From the NCBI RefSeq assembly GCF_028372415.1, contig NC_092875.1, forward strand, positions 189,439,522-189,503,521: a DNA stretch of 64,000 bases. The letters run 5' to 3'. Every line of letters starts with the position of its first letter. The stretch's first letter is position 1. Position numbers and translations under genes: made by a program. Below, in pieces: positions 44,533 through 56,443 of this stretch. The notes under the pieces were generated by a model. That model had not been told where the DNA came from and made no database searches. It saw only the letters and a list, made by a program, of their open reading frames with translations. The DNA is from Notamacropus eugenii (lineage: Eukaryota; Chordata; Mammalia; Diprotodontia; Macropodidae).

Positions 44533-44778
44533 CCACTTTCTGTAAGAAGCCTTTACCAGTCCCCAAGGTGAGTGTTTTCCTTCTGGCTACTCTATATACT
44601 ATATACTCTCTATATATCTTGTATTGCCTAGTTTATTTACATGCGGTCTCTCCTTTAAGAATGTATGCTCCTTGGGGACAGGCACTATTTTTTTTTTTTG
44701 CCTTTAGCTGTATCCATAATGCTTTGCACAGTGCCTGGAACATAAAAAGTCTTTAATAAATGAGTATTGACCAACTGA
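44530..44778 (+). repeat. L2 3' end, forward
   Basis: ttctgtaagaagcctttacc, atgtatgctccttggggaca, cacagtgcctggaacataaa. Confidence 0.85.
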
Positions 44779-45249
44779 CTAGAGAAAAGACAGAGTCAAT
44801 TGCACAATCAATGATTCTGAGATTAAAAGCCTCATATGTAGAATCTTAGTCTTGGAAGGGATTTTTAATTGGTCATCTTTTCTAGTTCACATATAATGAA
44901 GCTTGAATTCCATCTCTATCAAACCCCAAACTCCCAGCCTCCACTTGAAGACATTCAAAGACAGGAAACTCATAATCTCTTAATCATGTTAAGATTCACA
45001 ACCTGGATACTCTATATTAAGTAGCTCTAACTGTTTAAGATCTTTCTTATATTATATCAAATACTATACCCCTGTGATATCCCACTTCTACCCTCTGGGA
45101 TCAACCCAAATAACAGTTTGAAAACAGAAATCATGCTCCATTTGTCTTCCCCTTGTTTGCTTCAGTCAATCTTCAGTTGACATCTTTTTGAAACCCTCTG
45201 ATAGACACAGTTCATTTGGTCAATATCTGCCCTAAACTGGTTTTGGGGA

Positions 45250-45435
45250 CATCTGTTGTTTGTCCTTCATTCTAGAAGACATCAGGAAGTGACATCAGGA
45301 AGGTGATGGCATGACTTGCAAGTGGATTGGATTTAAGTGAGGCAGAGCTGTGCAAAGTCACCAGCCTCCCTTTCTCCTTTGGAGCCATCTAGGTCTAGTA
45401 GCAAGATACAGCTCAGGACAACTAGAGATGGCCCC
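45250..45435 (-). repeat. RTE-tailed SINE or RTE 3' end, reverse
   Basis: ttgtttgtccttcattctag, gtgatggcatgacttgcaag, ggatttaagtgaggcagagc, tggagccatctaggtctagt. Confidence 0.85.
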
Positions 45436-46030
45436 TAGGGACACCTGTATTGATAGGTTTATGCCTTAGAAACTTTGCCATGGTTTTTCAGGCCTGTTTA
45501 AGAGGTGTAGAGATATAATATAACTTTGACTAGTGTAAAATGTTAAAGGAAAAACTAGCCTTAGGATATGTGGAAGGAGGGTTAGCAGGTAGATTGTTGA
45601 TGAGAATTAGTGTCGGTATTCAGTCAGTCACAGTGTGTTCAAGAGAAGCAGTGAGGGGGTGTTAGGAGCTCAGAGCTCTGGCAGCTTGAGCAAGAAAATC
45701 TGTGTGTTGAGGCTAGAGTTCACAGTCTGAATGAGTAGGCAGAGATTCTGTGTGAGTGAGAACGGAGGTGGGAGGAAAGAAGATGCTTTGTGTTCTGAAT
45801 CCTAGTAGCCCCTCTGAAGTGATACCTGTATTGAGGAGCCATGATGAGGAGCCTGGTAAGATTCTAGATTGCACATCTTATCTGAATGGCACATTTCTGA
45901 GCTCCCTATGATCTCTAAACAGGAGAGTGGTAGGAGTAGGTTGAGGATGGGGAGACAAGTGATCTAAGGGTAACTACCAAATGGAATTATGCAAGATAGG
46001 CCTATAAAAGTAGCACCTAGAATGAAATGC
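45436..46030. other. Insert of unknown class inside L3
   Basis: About 600 bp that interrupts the L3 body. No frame or family recognised. It holds a weak direct repeat (acctgtattgataggt near 45441, acctgtattgaggag near 45825). Confidence 0.4.
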
Positions 46031-46529
46031 ACTATTCTAGGAGTGATCTGAAGGCACCCCTATGTAGAGTATGGGGATTATCACCTTATTACCTTTTTTT
46101 TAGACGCTATGCTTCTATGAATGTAGCCTAATATTGCATTAGGTTTTTCCATATCATCCTACTGATTTAAGTTGATTTTGTCATCAACTAAAGGTATTAA
46201 GCCTTTTTTCTATCTATATCTCCCCAGTCTTGTATTTGTACAACTGATTTTTTGAACCCAAGTTTAGTACACATTTATCCCTAGATTTAGCTCATCATTC
46301 AAACCTGTCAAAACTTTTTTGATTCCTGATTCTGTCCCTGAATGAATTAGCTATCCTTTTCAGCTTTAGCTCACCTGAAAATTTGATACATATAGTTTCT
46401 AATTTTCAAGTCATTTATAAACAAATTAACCAAAACAGTTTCAAGCATGTAGCACTCTACCAGAACTCCACTCCTGCTTGACCAAGAACTAGTGGCTTTG
46501 AAATGTCTCTGAATATGGAAAAAATAGAA

Positions 46530-47265
46530 CATGGGGTAATAGATAAGAGCCAGCTTTGAAGAAAAGAAATACTTAGATTAAAATCCTGTTTCTGACACAA
46601 CTAGCTTTAGAATTATAGAAAAGTGCCCCAGGCAATTCTCTAAGGCTATTCCAGATGAACCGTGATCTGCATCTGTGGAGGGAGCTTCCCAAGTGGGAGC
46701 TTCATTCACTGTTAAAATCATACGTCCAGAGTATACCCATAAAAGGAAAAATACAGATCCCAAAGCAACCCACTTCCCTTACAAGTATGGAAAAATGGAA
46801 ACCTAGAAAAACACAAGCTCTGACACTCAAGCGAAGTGCTAACACATGTCCAAATACTGAGCAGAGTCTTTATAAGGTGTTCCTCCACTTTCTTATTTGT
46901 TGAGATAAAAATAAAGCCATAATTGCAGCATAAGGTTAAAAAAAAAGCTTTATACACTATGATACTCTTTTTTGGGGTGGGGAGGAGGAGTCAAGATCTA
47001 CGATTTCATCAGTGTAGGGAAATTCCCTATGTAGAAATTCCTTCTACCTATGCAGATGGACAACTCATCTGCAATTTACAATCTTAAGAGGGTTTTCAGG
47101 GGCACTGAAATGGTTTCGTAAGTTGGTCAAGTTTAAATGACTAGTAGGAGTATGTGGCAGAACTTATACTTGAGTTTTCTTGACTCCAATATTGGCCCCT
47201 TGCCCACGATTCTAAGCTGACTCTATCCTCTTATATTAATAATATTTCATAAAATCATCTCCTAT
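46530..47265. other. Unassigned non-coding DNA
   Basis: Overlapping short frames at 46578-46957 on both strands have no recognised domain. 47080-47215 contains reverse SINE-like phrases (ctgactctatcctc). Confidence 0.4.
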
Positions 47266-47267
47266 TA

Positions 47268-47535
47268 GAATGAGAACAGCTGGATGGTACAGTGGATTGA
47301 GCTCTGAGCCTGCAATTAGGAAGGCATGGGTTCAAATTCATCCTCTTACTAGTTGTGTGACTCTGGGCAAGTCATTTAAGCTCTCTTTGCCTTAATCTTC
47401 TTATCTTTAAAATGCGAATAATAACAGCACCTGCCTCCCAGGGTTGGTGAGGGGATCAAATGAGATGCTATCTGTAAAGTACTTAGCACAGTGCCTGGCA
47501 CATAGCAGGGGCTATATATTGTTAAATGTTAACTC
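47268..47535 (+). repeat. MIR/Ther-1 SINE, forward, full length
   Basis: acagctggatggtacagtgg, tactagttgtgtgactctgg, gcacagtgcctggcacatag. Confidence 0.93.
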
Positions 47536-47539
47536 TTCT

Positions 47540-47925
47540 TGGACACAATATGTTCTAGGGCCAGTAGCCTGGGATCTAGTTAGAACACTTTTAACTATAT
47601 GACCTTGGACTAGACATTTAATCTCTGAGCTTGAGTTCTTTTATTTATAAAATAGAGATAATCATACTACCCAAATCACAAAGTTGAAGTGCAAAAAAAA
47701 AAAAACCAACAAAAACCAACAACCCTTTAAAACCATACTGTCCTGCTTAATTAATTTATATGCAATCCATAAAGTTTTATTCTGCAGATGGTATACCAGT
47801 ATGACATTTAAAGTTGGTTGGATTCTTGAAGTATGACATAAGTATGACATTTGTAGCTGTTTCTTTAAAAAATAACTGGGTGGGCATCATCAGGCCCTTG
47901 GTCAAGTATGTAACCTCTGATTATA
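47540..47925. other. Unassigned, with a weak SINE-like piece
   Basis: 47570-47700 vaguely resembles a MIR (tatgaccttggactagacat). The rest is unassigned. Confidence 0.35.
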
Positions 47926-47929
47926 ACAT

Positions 47930-48300
47930 TGTTAAAAACAGATTTGATCTCACATCATTTCGACTAAGTGCCTTTTCCAGGAATGCCTTCCATAAATTCA
48001 AAAACTCCCTGTAATCGTCTTTGGAACAAAACATGATTGGAATTCTTTTTTTGGAATTGCCTTCACAGCCAACTTCTGCTCCACATGAGACAATCTCACC
48101 ACTGTATAGTCATCCCTTGTCCTTGTCCCCCAGATTGACCTTCTACCTTAGGCACTAGACTTGGTTTTGAGCGATATTTGCTGTTTCCAGAAACCAAATA
48201 CATCCTGACAGATGTATTTTTTCCAACACGGAATATGTATTCAAAAGGATGTGCCATTGATTTTGAAGGAATTTTCAAAGACAGAGCTCCATAAACATTT
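47930..48300 (-). pseudogene. Possible decayed coding sequence, unidentified
   Basis: The reverse strand has a 60-codon frame (48278-48096) with a protein-like composition, including HPFEYIFRVGKNTSVRMYLV followed by a short GGQGQG run. Adjacent reverse text continues to look codon-like down to about 47930. I do not recognise the family. It could be an old processed pseudogene, a lost exon, or chance. No poly-A, splice signals or flanking repeats settle this. Confidence 0.3.
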
Positions 48301-48359
48301 TGAGTATTGGAATTCTATGACCATGTACTTAGAAGCTGGACATGAAAAAATTATTTAGA

Positions 48360-48610
48360 CCAGCACCCTGATGGTACAGTGAGGAGAATGAGGTCAAGAA
48401 ATGAAGTGAGTGGCCTTAGGTCAGAAGTTAGTCGTAAAGTCAGTATTTGAATCCAGGCCATTGCTTCCAGATTCAGTGCTCTTTCCATGGCATGAAAACT
48501 GACTTTCATCATTGTACCTCAGAGGGTTTGTGCTAAGGATCAAATGCAATAACATATGTAAAGCACATTGCAAACCTCAAAGAATATAGAAATATTAACT
48601 ATTATTATTG
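48360..48610 (-). repeat. MIR fragment, reverse, degraded
   Basis: gtggccttaggtcagaagtt, agattcagtgctctttccat. Confidence 0.5.
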
Positions 48611-48689
48611 TTCTGATTGCAGCAACTCTATAGAACCCTGACTGATGTAAAAGTTCGGAAATATTTGTTTAGAAAAATCAGTTTTCTAA

Positions 48690-48935
48690 AGAAGAATTAT
48701 AAACAATAAAAAACCTTGTGAAAACATACTACAAATCACCAACGATAAGAAAAATACAAAGGAAACAATGCTGAAGTTTCACCTTACATCTTCCTACCGA
48801 GTATAGATCCCAAGATAGAAACAAAGTTCCATATGTGACTCAAACATCCATAGCAACACTTTTTTTTTTGTAGCAAAGACCTGGAAACAAAGCAGGTGCC
48901 AGCCCATTCATTGGGGAATAGCTACAGAAACTTCT
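48690..48935 (+). repeat. L1 ORF2 C-terminal fragment, forward
   Basis: ctacaaatcaccaacgataa, agtatagatcccaagataga and ttcattggggaatagctaca correspond to the L1 region at 30780-31145. Confidence 0.7.
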
Positions 48936-49011
48936 CTCCTCCCTTCCTTTTGCCTTGACTTCCTCCTCCTCCTCTTACCTCTTCTCCCTTCTATTCCTTT
49001 CCTTTCAGAAG

Positions 49012-49131
49012 GGTTGTCATTGGAGGCCCTTTTGATAAAAGGATTTGTTCTGGAAAATTTGGATTCAGTCAGATGGTGCACCTAGAAGGCCACATGTGGC
49101 TTCAAGGCCACAGATTCCCCACCCCTGATAT
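49012..49131. mobile_element. hAT-type MITE, centre and right arm
   Basis: ttttgataaaaggatttgtt, ttggattcagtcagatggtg, gccacatgtggcttcaaggc, ending in acagattccccacccctg, the mirror of the left terminus seen at 9663. Confidence 0.8.
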
Positions 49132-49374
49132 AAAGTATATCTGGAAGTGACTGATGGAAAAACAAAAGGAATCAGTAACACTTATCAAATCAATTATATT
49201 TTGCATTACTTCATAGTCACACTTCATATTTTCCAGAGCTGGAACATGGGCTAAGGCTGCCCTCAGTCTTAACTCATAGAATGAAGTGAGAGGAACATTG
49301 CCCATGGAATGGCAGTTTTAGATGCCTTCATTGAATGGAGTGATTGTTATTGGTTTTATGTCACCCCTCTTATA

Positions 49375-49640
49375 CTATAACGCTGTCTTTGTATGTGACT
49401 ACCCTATTTGAAGTCTCTTAAACAAGATACTCCATCACTTATCTATATGCCTCTGCACTGGCTGTTCCTCATACCTAAAATGTTCACCCCTTCACATGCT
49501 CCTCAGTTTACTGGTATCTCTGAAGGCTCACCTCAAATCCCACTTACTACAGAAGGACTTTTCTGGTCCTGTTCCCCTAACTTTCTCAGGGTTTTCCTGG
49601 TTCTTGATCTAGGGTCTTTGAACTTGTTTTTTAAGAAATA
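49375..49640 (+). repeat. L2 3' portion, forward
   Basis: ctctgcactggctgttcctc, gaaggctcacctcaaatccc, actacagaaggacttttctg. Confidence 0.8.
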
Positions 49641-51917
49641 TTTTGGGGGCAGAGTGAAAACAGGGACTTGTTTGAGCTCTCCCCCAAACCCCTTCAAATA
49701 CCTGTAAAAATGACTCTAAACAAATTCTAGAGCAGCAGAACCCACAAAATGACAGAGTGAAACAAATTTCTAGCCCAAATTGACCTGGAAGATCAATAGG
49801 AAAGGTCTGTTGCATCAGTCTGAGAGAGGAGTGAAGTCCAGTGCAAAATGCCCCAGCATAGACTGGGCCCTCAGCAAATCCAGAGCAGGCCTCAGGGGAC
49901 TGAGTCACTGGCAGCTGTGGTGGTTTCCAGACTTTCCAATCCACTAATGCCAAAGACAACTTAGAAGGTCAGTAGGAAAGGTCTGTCGAACCTAGGTAAG
50001 AGTACAGTGCAGTCTGGTCCCAGCCCCAGGTGGGTGACAGTAGCAGAAGCAGCTACTTCTGGAGCTCTTGGTTCACAGTTGGGGAGGGGTGCAAGCACCT
50101 GATCAAATGGAGATAGCAGAGATCTCTTTGCTTATTCTATACTTGGATCTGGGTTGCAGTTTTGTGTGGTGGTCCTGGGATGAGAAGGAGAGCTGGTGTG
50201 GTGGTACTTGTGGTGGCAGTGGAGAGAGAATCCTCCTCATAGTTCCAAGGCAGAAAAGAATGCTTGTGATCACTTACAGACCAAACCACAGACCAGGAGA
50301 GGAGTATATCTCCTTTGGTCACACAACCTTAGAAGAACTGAAAATTTACAGGTCCCTAGAAATATCTCTGAAAATATCTGCACTAAAACCTTGAAGCTTG
50401 GGACAGTACACCCTCCACACTGGAAGCAGAGTCATACCTTGACAAAGAGCTAAAAAGTCAAATAATTGGCTAGGAAAATGAGAAAACAGTGAGAAAAAAA
50501 TCATACTATAGAATCTTACTTTGGTGACAAGGAAGATCAAAACATACAAACAGAAGAAGGCAACAAAGTCAAAGCTCCTACAACCAAAGCCTCTAAGAAA
50601 AATATGAATTGATTGCAGGTCATAGAAGAACTCAAAAAGGATTTTGAAAATCAAGTAAGAGAAGTACAGGAAAAATTGGGAAGAGAAATGAGAGTGATGC
50701 AAGAAAATCGTGAAAAGCAAGTCAACACCTTGTTAAAGGAGACCCATAAAAATGCTGAAGAAAATAACACCTTATAATACAATTAACTCAAATGGCAAAA
50801 GAGGTCAAAAAGGCCAATGAGGAGAAGAATGTTGTAAAAGCAAAATTAGCCAAATAGAAAATGAGGTCCCCAAACTCACTGAAGAAAACAATTCTTTAAA
50901 AAATAGAATGGAGTAAATGGAAGCTAATGACTTTATGAGAAATAAAGAAATTATTTTTAAAAAACCAAAGGAATGAAAAAATAGAAGACAATGTGAAATA
51001 TCTCATTGGAAAACTGACCTGAAAAATAGATCCAGAAGAGACAATTTAAAAGTTATTGGATTACCTGAAAGCCATGATCAAAAAAAGAGCCTAGACATCA
51101 TCTTTCAAGAAATTATCAAGGAAAATTGCCCTGATACCAGAGGGCAAAATAGAAATTGAAATCATAAGAATCCACCAATCATTTCCTAAAAGGGATCCCA
51201 AAAGGAAAACTCCTAGAAATATTGTAACCAAATTCCAGAGTTCCCAGGTGAAGGAGAAAATATCACAAACAGGGGCAGAGTCAAGAAGGTGGAGTAGAAA
51301 GATGCACATACTCTAGCTCTTCCCCCACAGCCCATAAAATACATGTAAAGAAAGACTCTCCACAAATTCTAGAGCAGCAGAAGCCACAGAACAATGGGGT
51401 GGAGGAGATTTCCAGCCCAGGGTGAGCTGTAAGGCCAATGGGAAAGGCCTGTCACACCAGATGCAGAGCTGAGCCCAACCCAGCCTTGGCTGCATGGCAC
51501 CGGGAGGAGCAGGACTGGAGCAGGTATTGGGGGCAGAATCCCTGGCAGCAACTGCGGTTCACAGATCCCTCAACTCACAGGCATCAAAGGTCAGTGAGAG
51601 GACTTTTTCAACTAGAGTGAGAAGACAGCAGGGTCCTCCCCTAGCCCCTGAACCAGGTGGCAGTGGTAGTGGTGGCAGCAGCAACAGCCAGGGTCCATTG
51701 TTGGAGCAGCTCAGCTTAAAACCCCTGGGGGAATTGAGCAGCTGATCTGAATCTCAGCCCTGAGTACAGGCCTGGGGCATGGCGGAGTTAGAGGCCCCTG
51801 AGGAGTAAAATCTGCTCCCTTGATTGTGCCACCTTGGAGGAACTGAGAACTTACAGGTCCCTAGAGTATACCCTACTCTTGACAAAGGACCCAAAAGTCA
51901 AGAAACTGGTTGGGAAA

Positions 51918-52940
51918 ATGCCCAAAAAAGGAAAAAAAAATAAGACTATAGAAGGTTACTTTCTTGGTGAACAGGTATTCTCTCCCATCCTTTCTGATGA
52001 GAAAGAACAATGTTTATCATCAGGGCAAGACTTAAAAGTCAAGGCTTCTGTATCCCAAACATCCAGAATAAATATGCAATGGTCCCAGGCCATGGAAGAG
52101 CTCAAAAAGGATTTTGAAAATCAAGTAAGAGGGGTGGAGTAAAAATTGGGAAAAGAAATGAGAGTGATGCAAGAGAATCATGAAAAGTGAGTCAACAGTT
52201 TGCTAAAGGAGACCCCCAAAAATGCTGAGGAAAATAACACATTTCAAAACAGGCTAACCCAACTGGCAAAAGAGGTCCAAAAAGCCAATGAGGAGAAGTA
52301 TTCGTTAAAAAGCAGAATCAGCCAAATGGAAAAGGAAGCTCAAAAGCTCACTGAAGAAAATAGTTCTTTCAAAATTAGAATGGAACAGATGCAAGCTAAT
52401 GACTTTATGAGAAACCAAGAAATCACAAAACAAAACCAAGAGAATGAAAAAATGGAAGATAGTGTGAAATATCTCATTGGAAAAGCAAATGACCTGGAAA
52501 ATAGATTCAGGAGAGATAATTTAAAAATTATGGAACTACCTGAAAGCCATGATCAAAAAAAGAGCTTAGACATCATCTTTCATGAAATTATCAAGGAAAA
52601 CTGCTCTGAGATTCTAGAACCAGAGGGCAAAATTAATATTGAAAGAATCCAACAATCACCTCCTGAAAGTGATACAAAAGGAGAAACACTAGGGATACTG
52701 TAGCCAAATTCCAGAGTTTCCAGGTCAAGGAGAAAATATTGCAAGCAGCCAGAAAGAAACAATTTGAGTATTGTGGAAATACAATCAGGATAACACAAGA
52801 TTTAGCAGCTTCTAGATTAAGGGATCAAAGGGCTTGGAATATGATATTCCAGAAGTCAAAGGAACTAGGATTAAAACCAAGAATCACCTACCCACCAAAA
52901 CTGAGTATAATACTTCAGGGGTATAAAATGGTCATTCAAT
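51918..52940 (+). pseudogene. HAL1 ORF1 (L1 ORF1p-like), a few breaks
   Basis: ORF1p of L1-type elements is a trimeric RNA-binding chaperone. The first open segment (about 51918-52142) begins with a basic MPKKGKKNKT. The second (52200-52703, 167 aa) has a coiled coil with heptad-like leucines and glutamates over residues 10-100, then the RRM start RRDNLKIMELPE at about 105-115. A third segment (52739-52942) carries the C-terminal domain (LAASRLRDQRAWNMIFQKSK, then LKPRITYPPKLSI). The breaks are a stop at 52142, a stop near 52195 and a frame change near 52700. Confidence 0.85.
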
Positions 52941-53164
52941 GAAATAGAGGACTTTCAGGCATTCTTGATGAAAAGACCAGAGCTGAAAAGAGAATTTGAC
53001 TTTCAAAAACAAGAATCAAGAGAAGCAAGAAAAGATAAACAGGAAAGAGACTTACTAAAGTCTCTTACAAGGAACTTACTAAAGTTGAATTGTTTACTTT
53101 CCTACATGGAAAGATAATATTTGTAACTCTTGAAACATTTCTCAGTATCTGGGTAGTTGGAAGG

Positions 53165-53178
53165 ATTACACATACACA

Positions 53179-53218
<40 letters not shown>

Positions 53219-53225
53219 CAGAGAG
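53165..53225. repeat. (CA)n(GA)n inside HAL1 3' UTR
   Basis: About 34 bp CA followed by about 24 bp GA. It sits at the same element position as 54435-54610. Confidence 0.95.
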
Positions 53226-54434
53226 CATAGGGTGAGTTGAATAGGAAAGGATCATATCTAAAAAAATAAAATTAAGGGGTGAGAGAGGAATATATTGGGA
53301 GGAGAAAGGGAGAAATGGAATGGGGCAAATTATCTCTCATAAAAAAGGCAAGAAAAAGCTTTTCCAATGGAGGGAAAAAGGGAGGAGGTGAGAGGGAAAA
53401 AGTGAAACTTATTCTTATCACATTTGGCTCAAGGAAGGAATAACATGCACACTCAATTTGGTATGAAAATCTATATTACACTACAGGAAAGTAGGGGAGA
53501 ATGGGGTAAGCAGGGTGGGGGGAATGATGGAAGGGAGGGTAAATGGGAGGAGGGAGCAATTAGAAGTAAACACTCTTGGGGAGGGACAAGGTCAAAAGAG
53601 AGAATAGAAGAAATGGGGGGCAGGATAGGATGGAGGGAAATATAGTCTTATACAACATGACTATTATGGAAGTCATTTGCAAAACTACACAGATATAGCC
53701 TATATTGAATTGCTTGACTTCTCAGTGGGGATGGGACGGGAGGGAGGAAGAAAGAATAGTTAGAACTCAAAGTTTTAGGAACAAATGTTGAGAATTGTTT
53801 TTGCATACAACTGAGAAATAAGAAATACATGAGGGTATAGAAATTTATCTTTCCCTACAGGACAAGAGAGAAGATAGGGATAAGGGAAGGGAGGGGAGTT
53901 AGAAGGGAAGGCACATTGGTGGAAGGGGCGATCAGAATGCAAGGCGTTTTATGGTGGGGGGAGAGGAGAGATGGGGAGAAAATTTGGAACTCAAAATTGT
54001 GAAAACTTAACATAAATTTAAAAAAGAAAGAAAGAAAGTCTTACAAGCAGCCAGAAAGAAACAATTCAAATATTGTGAAAACACAAGATTTAGCAGCTTC
54101 TACACCAAAGGATTGAAGGGTTTGGAATATAATATTCCAGAAACAGGAGATAGTATTAAAACTAAGAATCACCTACCTAGCAAAGCTGAGTATAATACTT
54201 TGGAGGGGGAAATGGGCATTCAATGAAATTGATGACTTTTAATCATTCTTGATGAAAAGACCAGAGCTGAATAGAAAATTTGACTTTCTAGTATAAGAAT
54301 CAAGAGAAGCATGAAAAGATAAACAGGAAATAGAAATCATAAGGGACTTAATAAAGTTGAATTGTTTACATTTCAACATGGAAATATGATATTTGTAACT
54401 CATGAGATCTGTCTCAATATTAGGGTAGTTGGAG

Positions 54435-54612
<178 letters not shown>

Positions 54613-54721
54613 AAGGCACAAAGTGAGTTGAATATGAAGGGATGGTATCTAAGAAATAAAATTAAGGGGTAAGAGAGAAATATGCTGGGAAGTAGAATGG
54701 GGTAAATTATCTCACATATAT

Positions 54722-55052
54722 GTTGTCTGTGGCTTCCACAAAACTCCCCCTACCCCTGCAGTTTAGTTATCCCTTCCACATTGTGACTTTCCTCATTGTG
54801 GGTCAGCATAAAATATTAAATGGCAATTTGGGGGAGGGGGAGTTTTGTGGAAGCCACAGACAACACAGAATCTATGACCAAATACTTAACCCAAATTTTA
54901 CAATAAAGTACTATAAACAGCCCATAAAAGAAAAAGAAAAAATTCAGACTTCTTTGATGGTGTGAAGGGAGGGGCAAAAAATTTATGTGGATTTTCCAGA
55001 TTGCAGGGACATTGTGCCCCTAACTCCGAAAATATGGAAGGGATAACTGTAA
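54722..55052. mobile_element. Tigger/pogo-like MITE with internal foldback
   Basis: AGTTATCCCTTCCACATTG at about 54768 and its inverse AATATGGAAGGGATAACTG at about 55034-55051 form terminal inverted repeats next to TA. There is no transposase. In addition, TTGTCTGTGGCTTCCACAAA at 54722 is inverted at 54847-54866, with arms of about 30 bp enclosing the left terminus. Family assignment is from terminal shape only. Confidence 0.65.
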
Positions 55053-55129
55053 TTGGTTTCATTTGTAATCCTATGTGGTTTATTTTATGGATTTTAAAAG
55101 GAGTCTCTTTGAACCCCTGTAAGGGTATA

Positions 55130-56330
55130 TTTTTCTCTCTGACCTCACTTTTTAATTTTCTTTTATGTATTGTCTTTTCCCATTAGAAGGTAACCTCCTT
55201 GTGAGCATGTAGTAAGTGGTTATCATCCCTGTGACCAGGCTTTCTTACCTCCTACTGAACCTGCCCTTTAAGGGTAGAGAAGTGACTCCCTTTAATCAAT
55301 GGTGAACAGTCTCATACCTGCTCATACCCTTCATATCTCAGTGATTGAACTCCTGTGGATCATTATCCAAACCCAGTTCCACATTCTCTATTACCTGATT
55401 CCTCATTCTCATTCCCTTCAAATTTCCCACAATAAAGTTTTAACCTAATTCCACCCACCCCTTTCCTGTGCCCTCTGGAATGTTCTTTCCATAGGCAACA
55501 AACTTCCCTTCCTCTTAAATCTTCTCCTCTTATACTCCTTCCGTCTACTAACACTGAAATCTGGCTTCCCTCAATGATATGGCCTCCCTGGCCATCTTTT
55601 CCAGTACTGACTGTGCCTTCACTCACTTTTCTTTGTTCCCCATTGCCACTTTCAGGTTGTCCCCCTTTCTTCTTCACCTACTAACCTCTCTTCCCTTGAG
55701 GTTCATACTATGTATATCTGCCATTTACTCAAAAATGCCAGTACCTGATATCTATAGAACTCCAGAACTCCTGTTCCTTCCTCAACCAGTTCAGTGCCTG
55801 GCTCGCAGTTTTTCTCTCCTCCTCAACTCCTGCCCTCATCTTAGGGGATTTAAATATATGCACTGATTCCCTCTCCAATAACCTAACCATTCAGTTCCTC
55901 AACCTCCTTACCTCCCATTAGCTATTCCTCCACCCCACCTCAGCCGTACACAGTCAGAACCTTGATTTGCTATCATCCACAAATATACTACCTCTATGTT
56001 CAAGAATTCTGAAATCCTCTTATCTGACTATTATCTATTGATTTTCCACCTCTTCCTCTGCCTTCCCTTATAAACTTTCTCTTTATTTTACTATTTATTT
56101 ATTGTGACCTCCAATCCCTTGACTCCTTGATTTTCTCTCAGGTCATCTTCTCTGCACTACCCACTCTCTCCTCTCCATCTTTCCCTCTTGGTAAACCAAT
56201 TCAGCTCTACAATGTTTTCTCTATAACCCCCACACCCCTTAACATATCACACATGATTACACCCTACCAAAGCTCAACCTTAGATCACTTCCACTATTTG
56301 CTACCCTTACTCCTATACACATGCTATTGA
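55130..56330 (+). repeat. L2-type LINE with endonuclease-domain remnant, forward
   Basis: 55130-55215 resembles an L2 3' end. From about 55250 on, the sequence reads like a 5' ORF2 portion. Around 55840 the translation approaches LILGDFN (catctta ggg gattt), the APE-type endonuclease motif, followed near 55960 by NLDLLSS. Strongly decayed. Confidence 0.55.
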
Positions 56331-56443
56331 TTGCAGGTGGAGAATATCACACAATCATTCTGATTGTTCTTTTTGTCTTTGGACGTTGTCATGACCTTTC
56401 TGTATCAAATATATTCAGTATTTAGATATATTTATGCTATCAG

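Larger units (their letters stand above)
44830..46530 (-). repeat. L3/CR1 LINE, reverse, with about 0.8 kb of inserted DNA
   Basis: The left part, 44830-45250, starts with the reverse CR1 3' end (cttagtcttggaagggattt) and continues with acatctttttgaaaccctct. It resumes near 46030 with ctaggagtgatctgaaggca, tcaagtcatttataaacaaa and tgtagcactctaccagaact, in correct reverse order. Confidence 0.7.
51271..54037 (+). mobile_element. Inner HAL1 (half-L1), near full length, forward
   Basis: About 2.77 kb with a 5' region starting aggggcagagtcaagaaggt, ORF1 at 51918-52940, and a 3' UTR with CA/GA repeats and a G/A-rich stretch. The tail is aaaaaagaaagaaagaaag. It has no ORF2. The breakpoints in the host HAL1 (tatcacaaac on the left, tcttacaagc on the right) look like an eroded target-site duplication. 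Its ORF1 is the best preserved of the copies here, but it has a few stops. Confidence 0.9.

Noticed and set aside
51494-51745. Glycine- and alanine-rich frame resembling a short protein
   Set aside because: It lies in the 5' non-coding part of a HAL1 element, and the other copies do not keep this frame.
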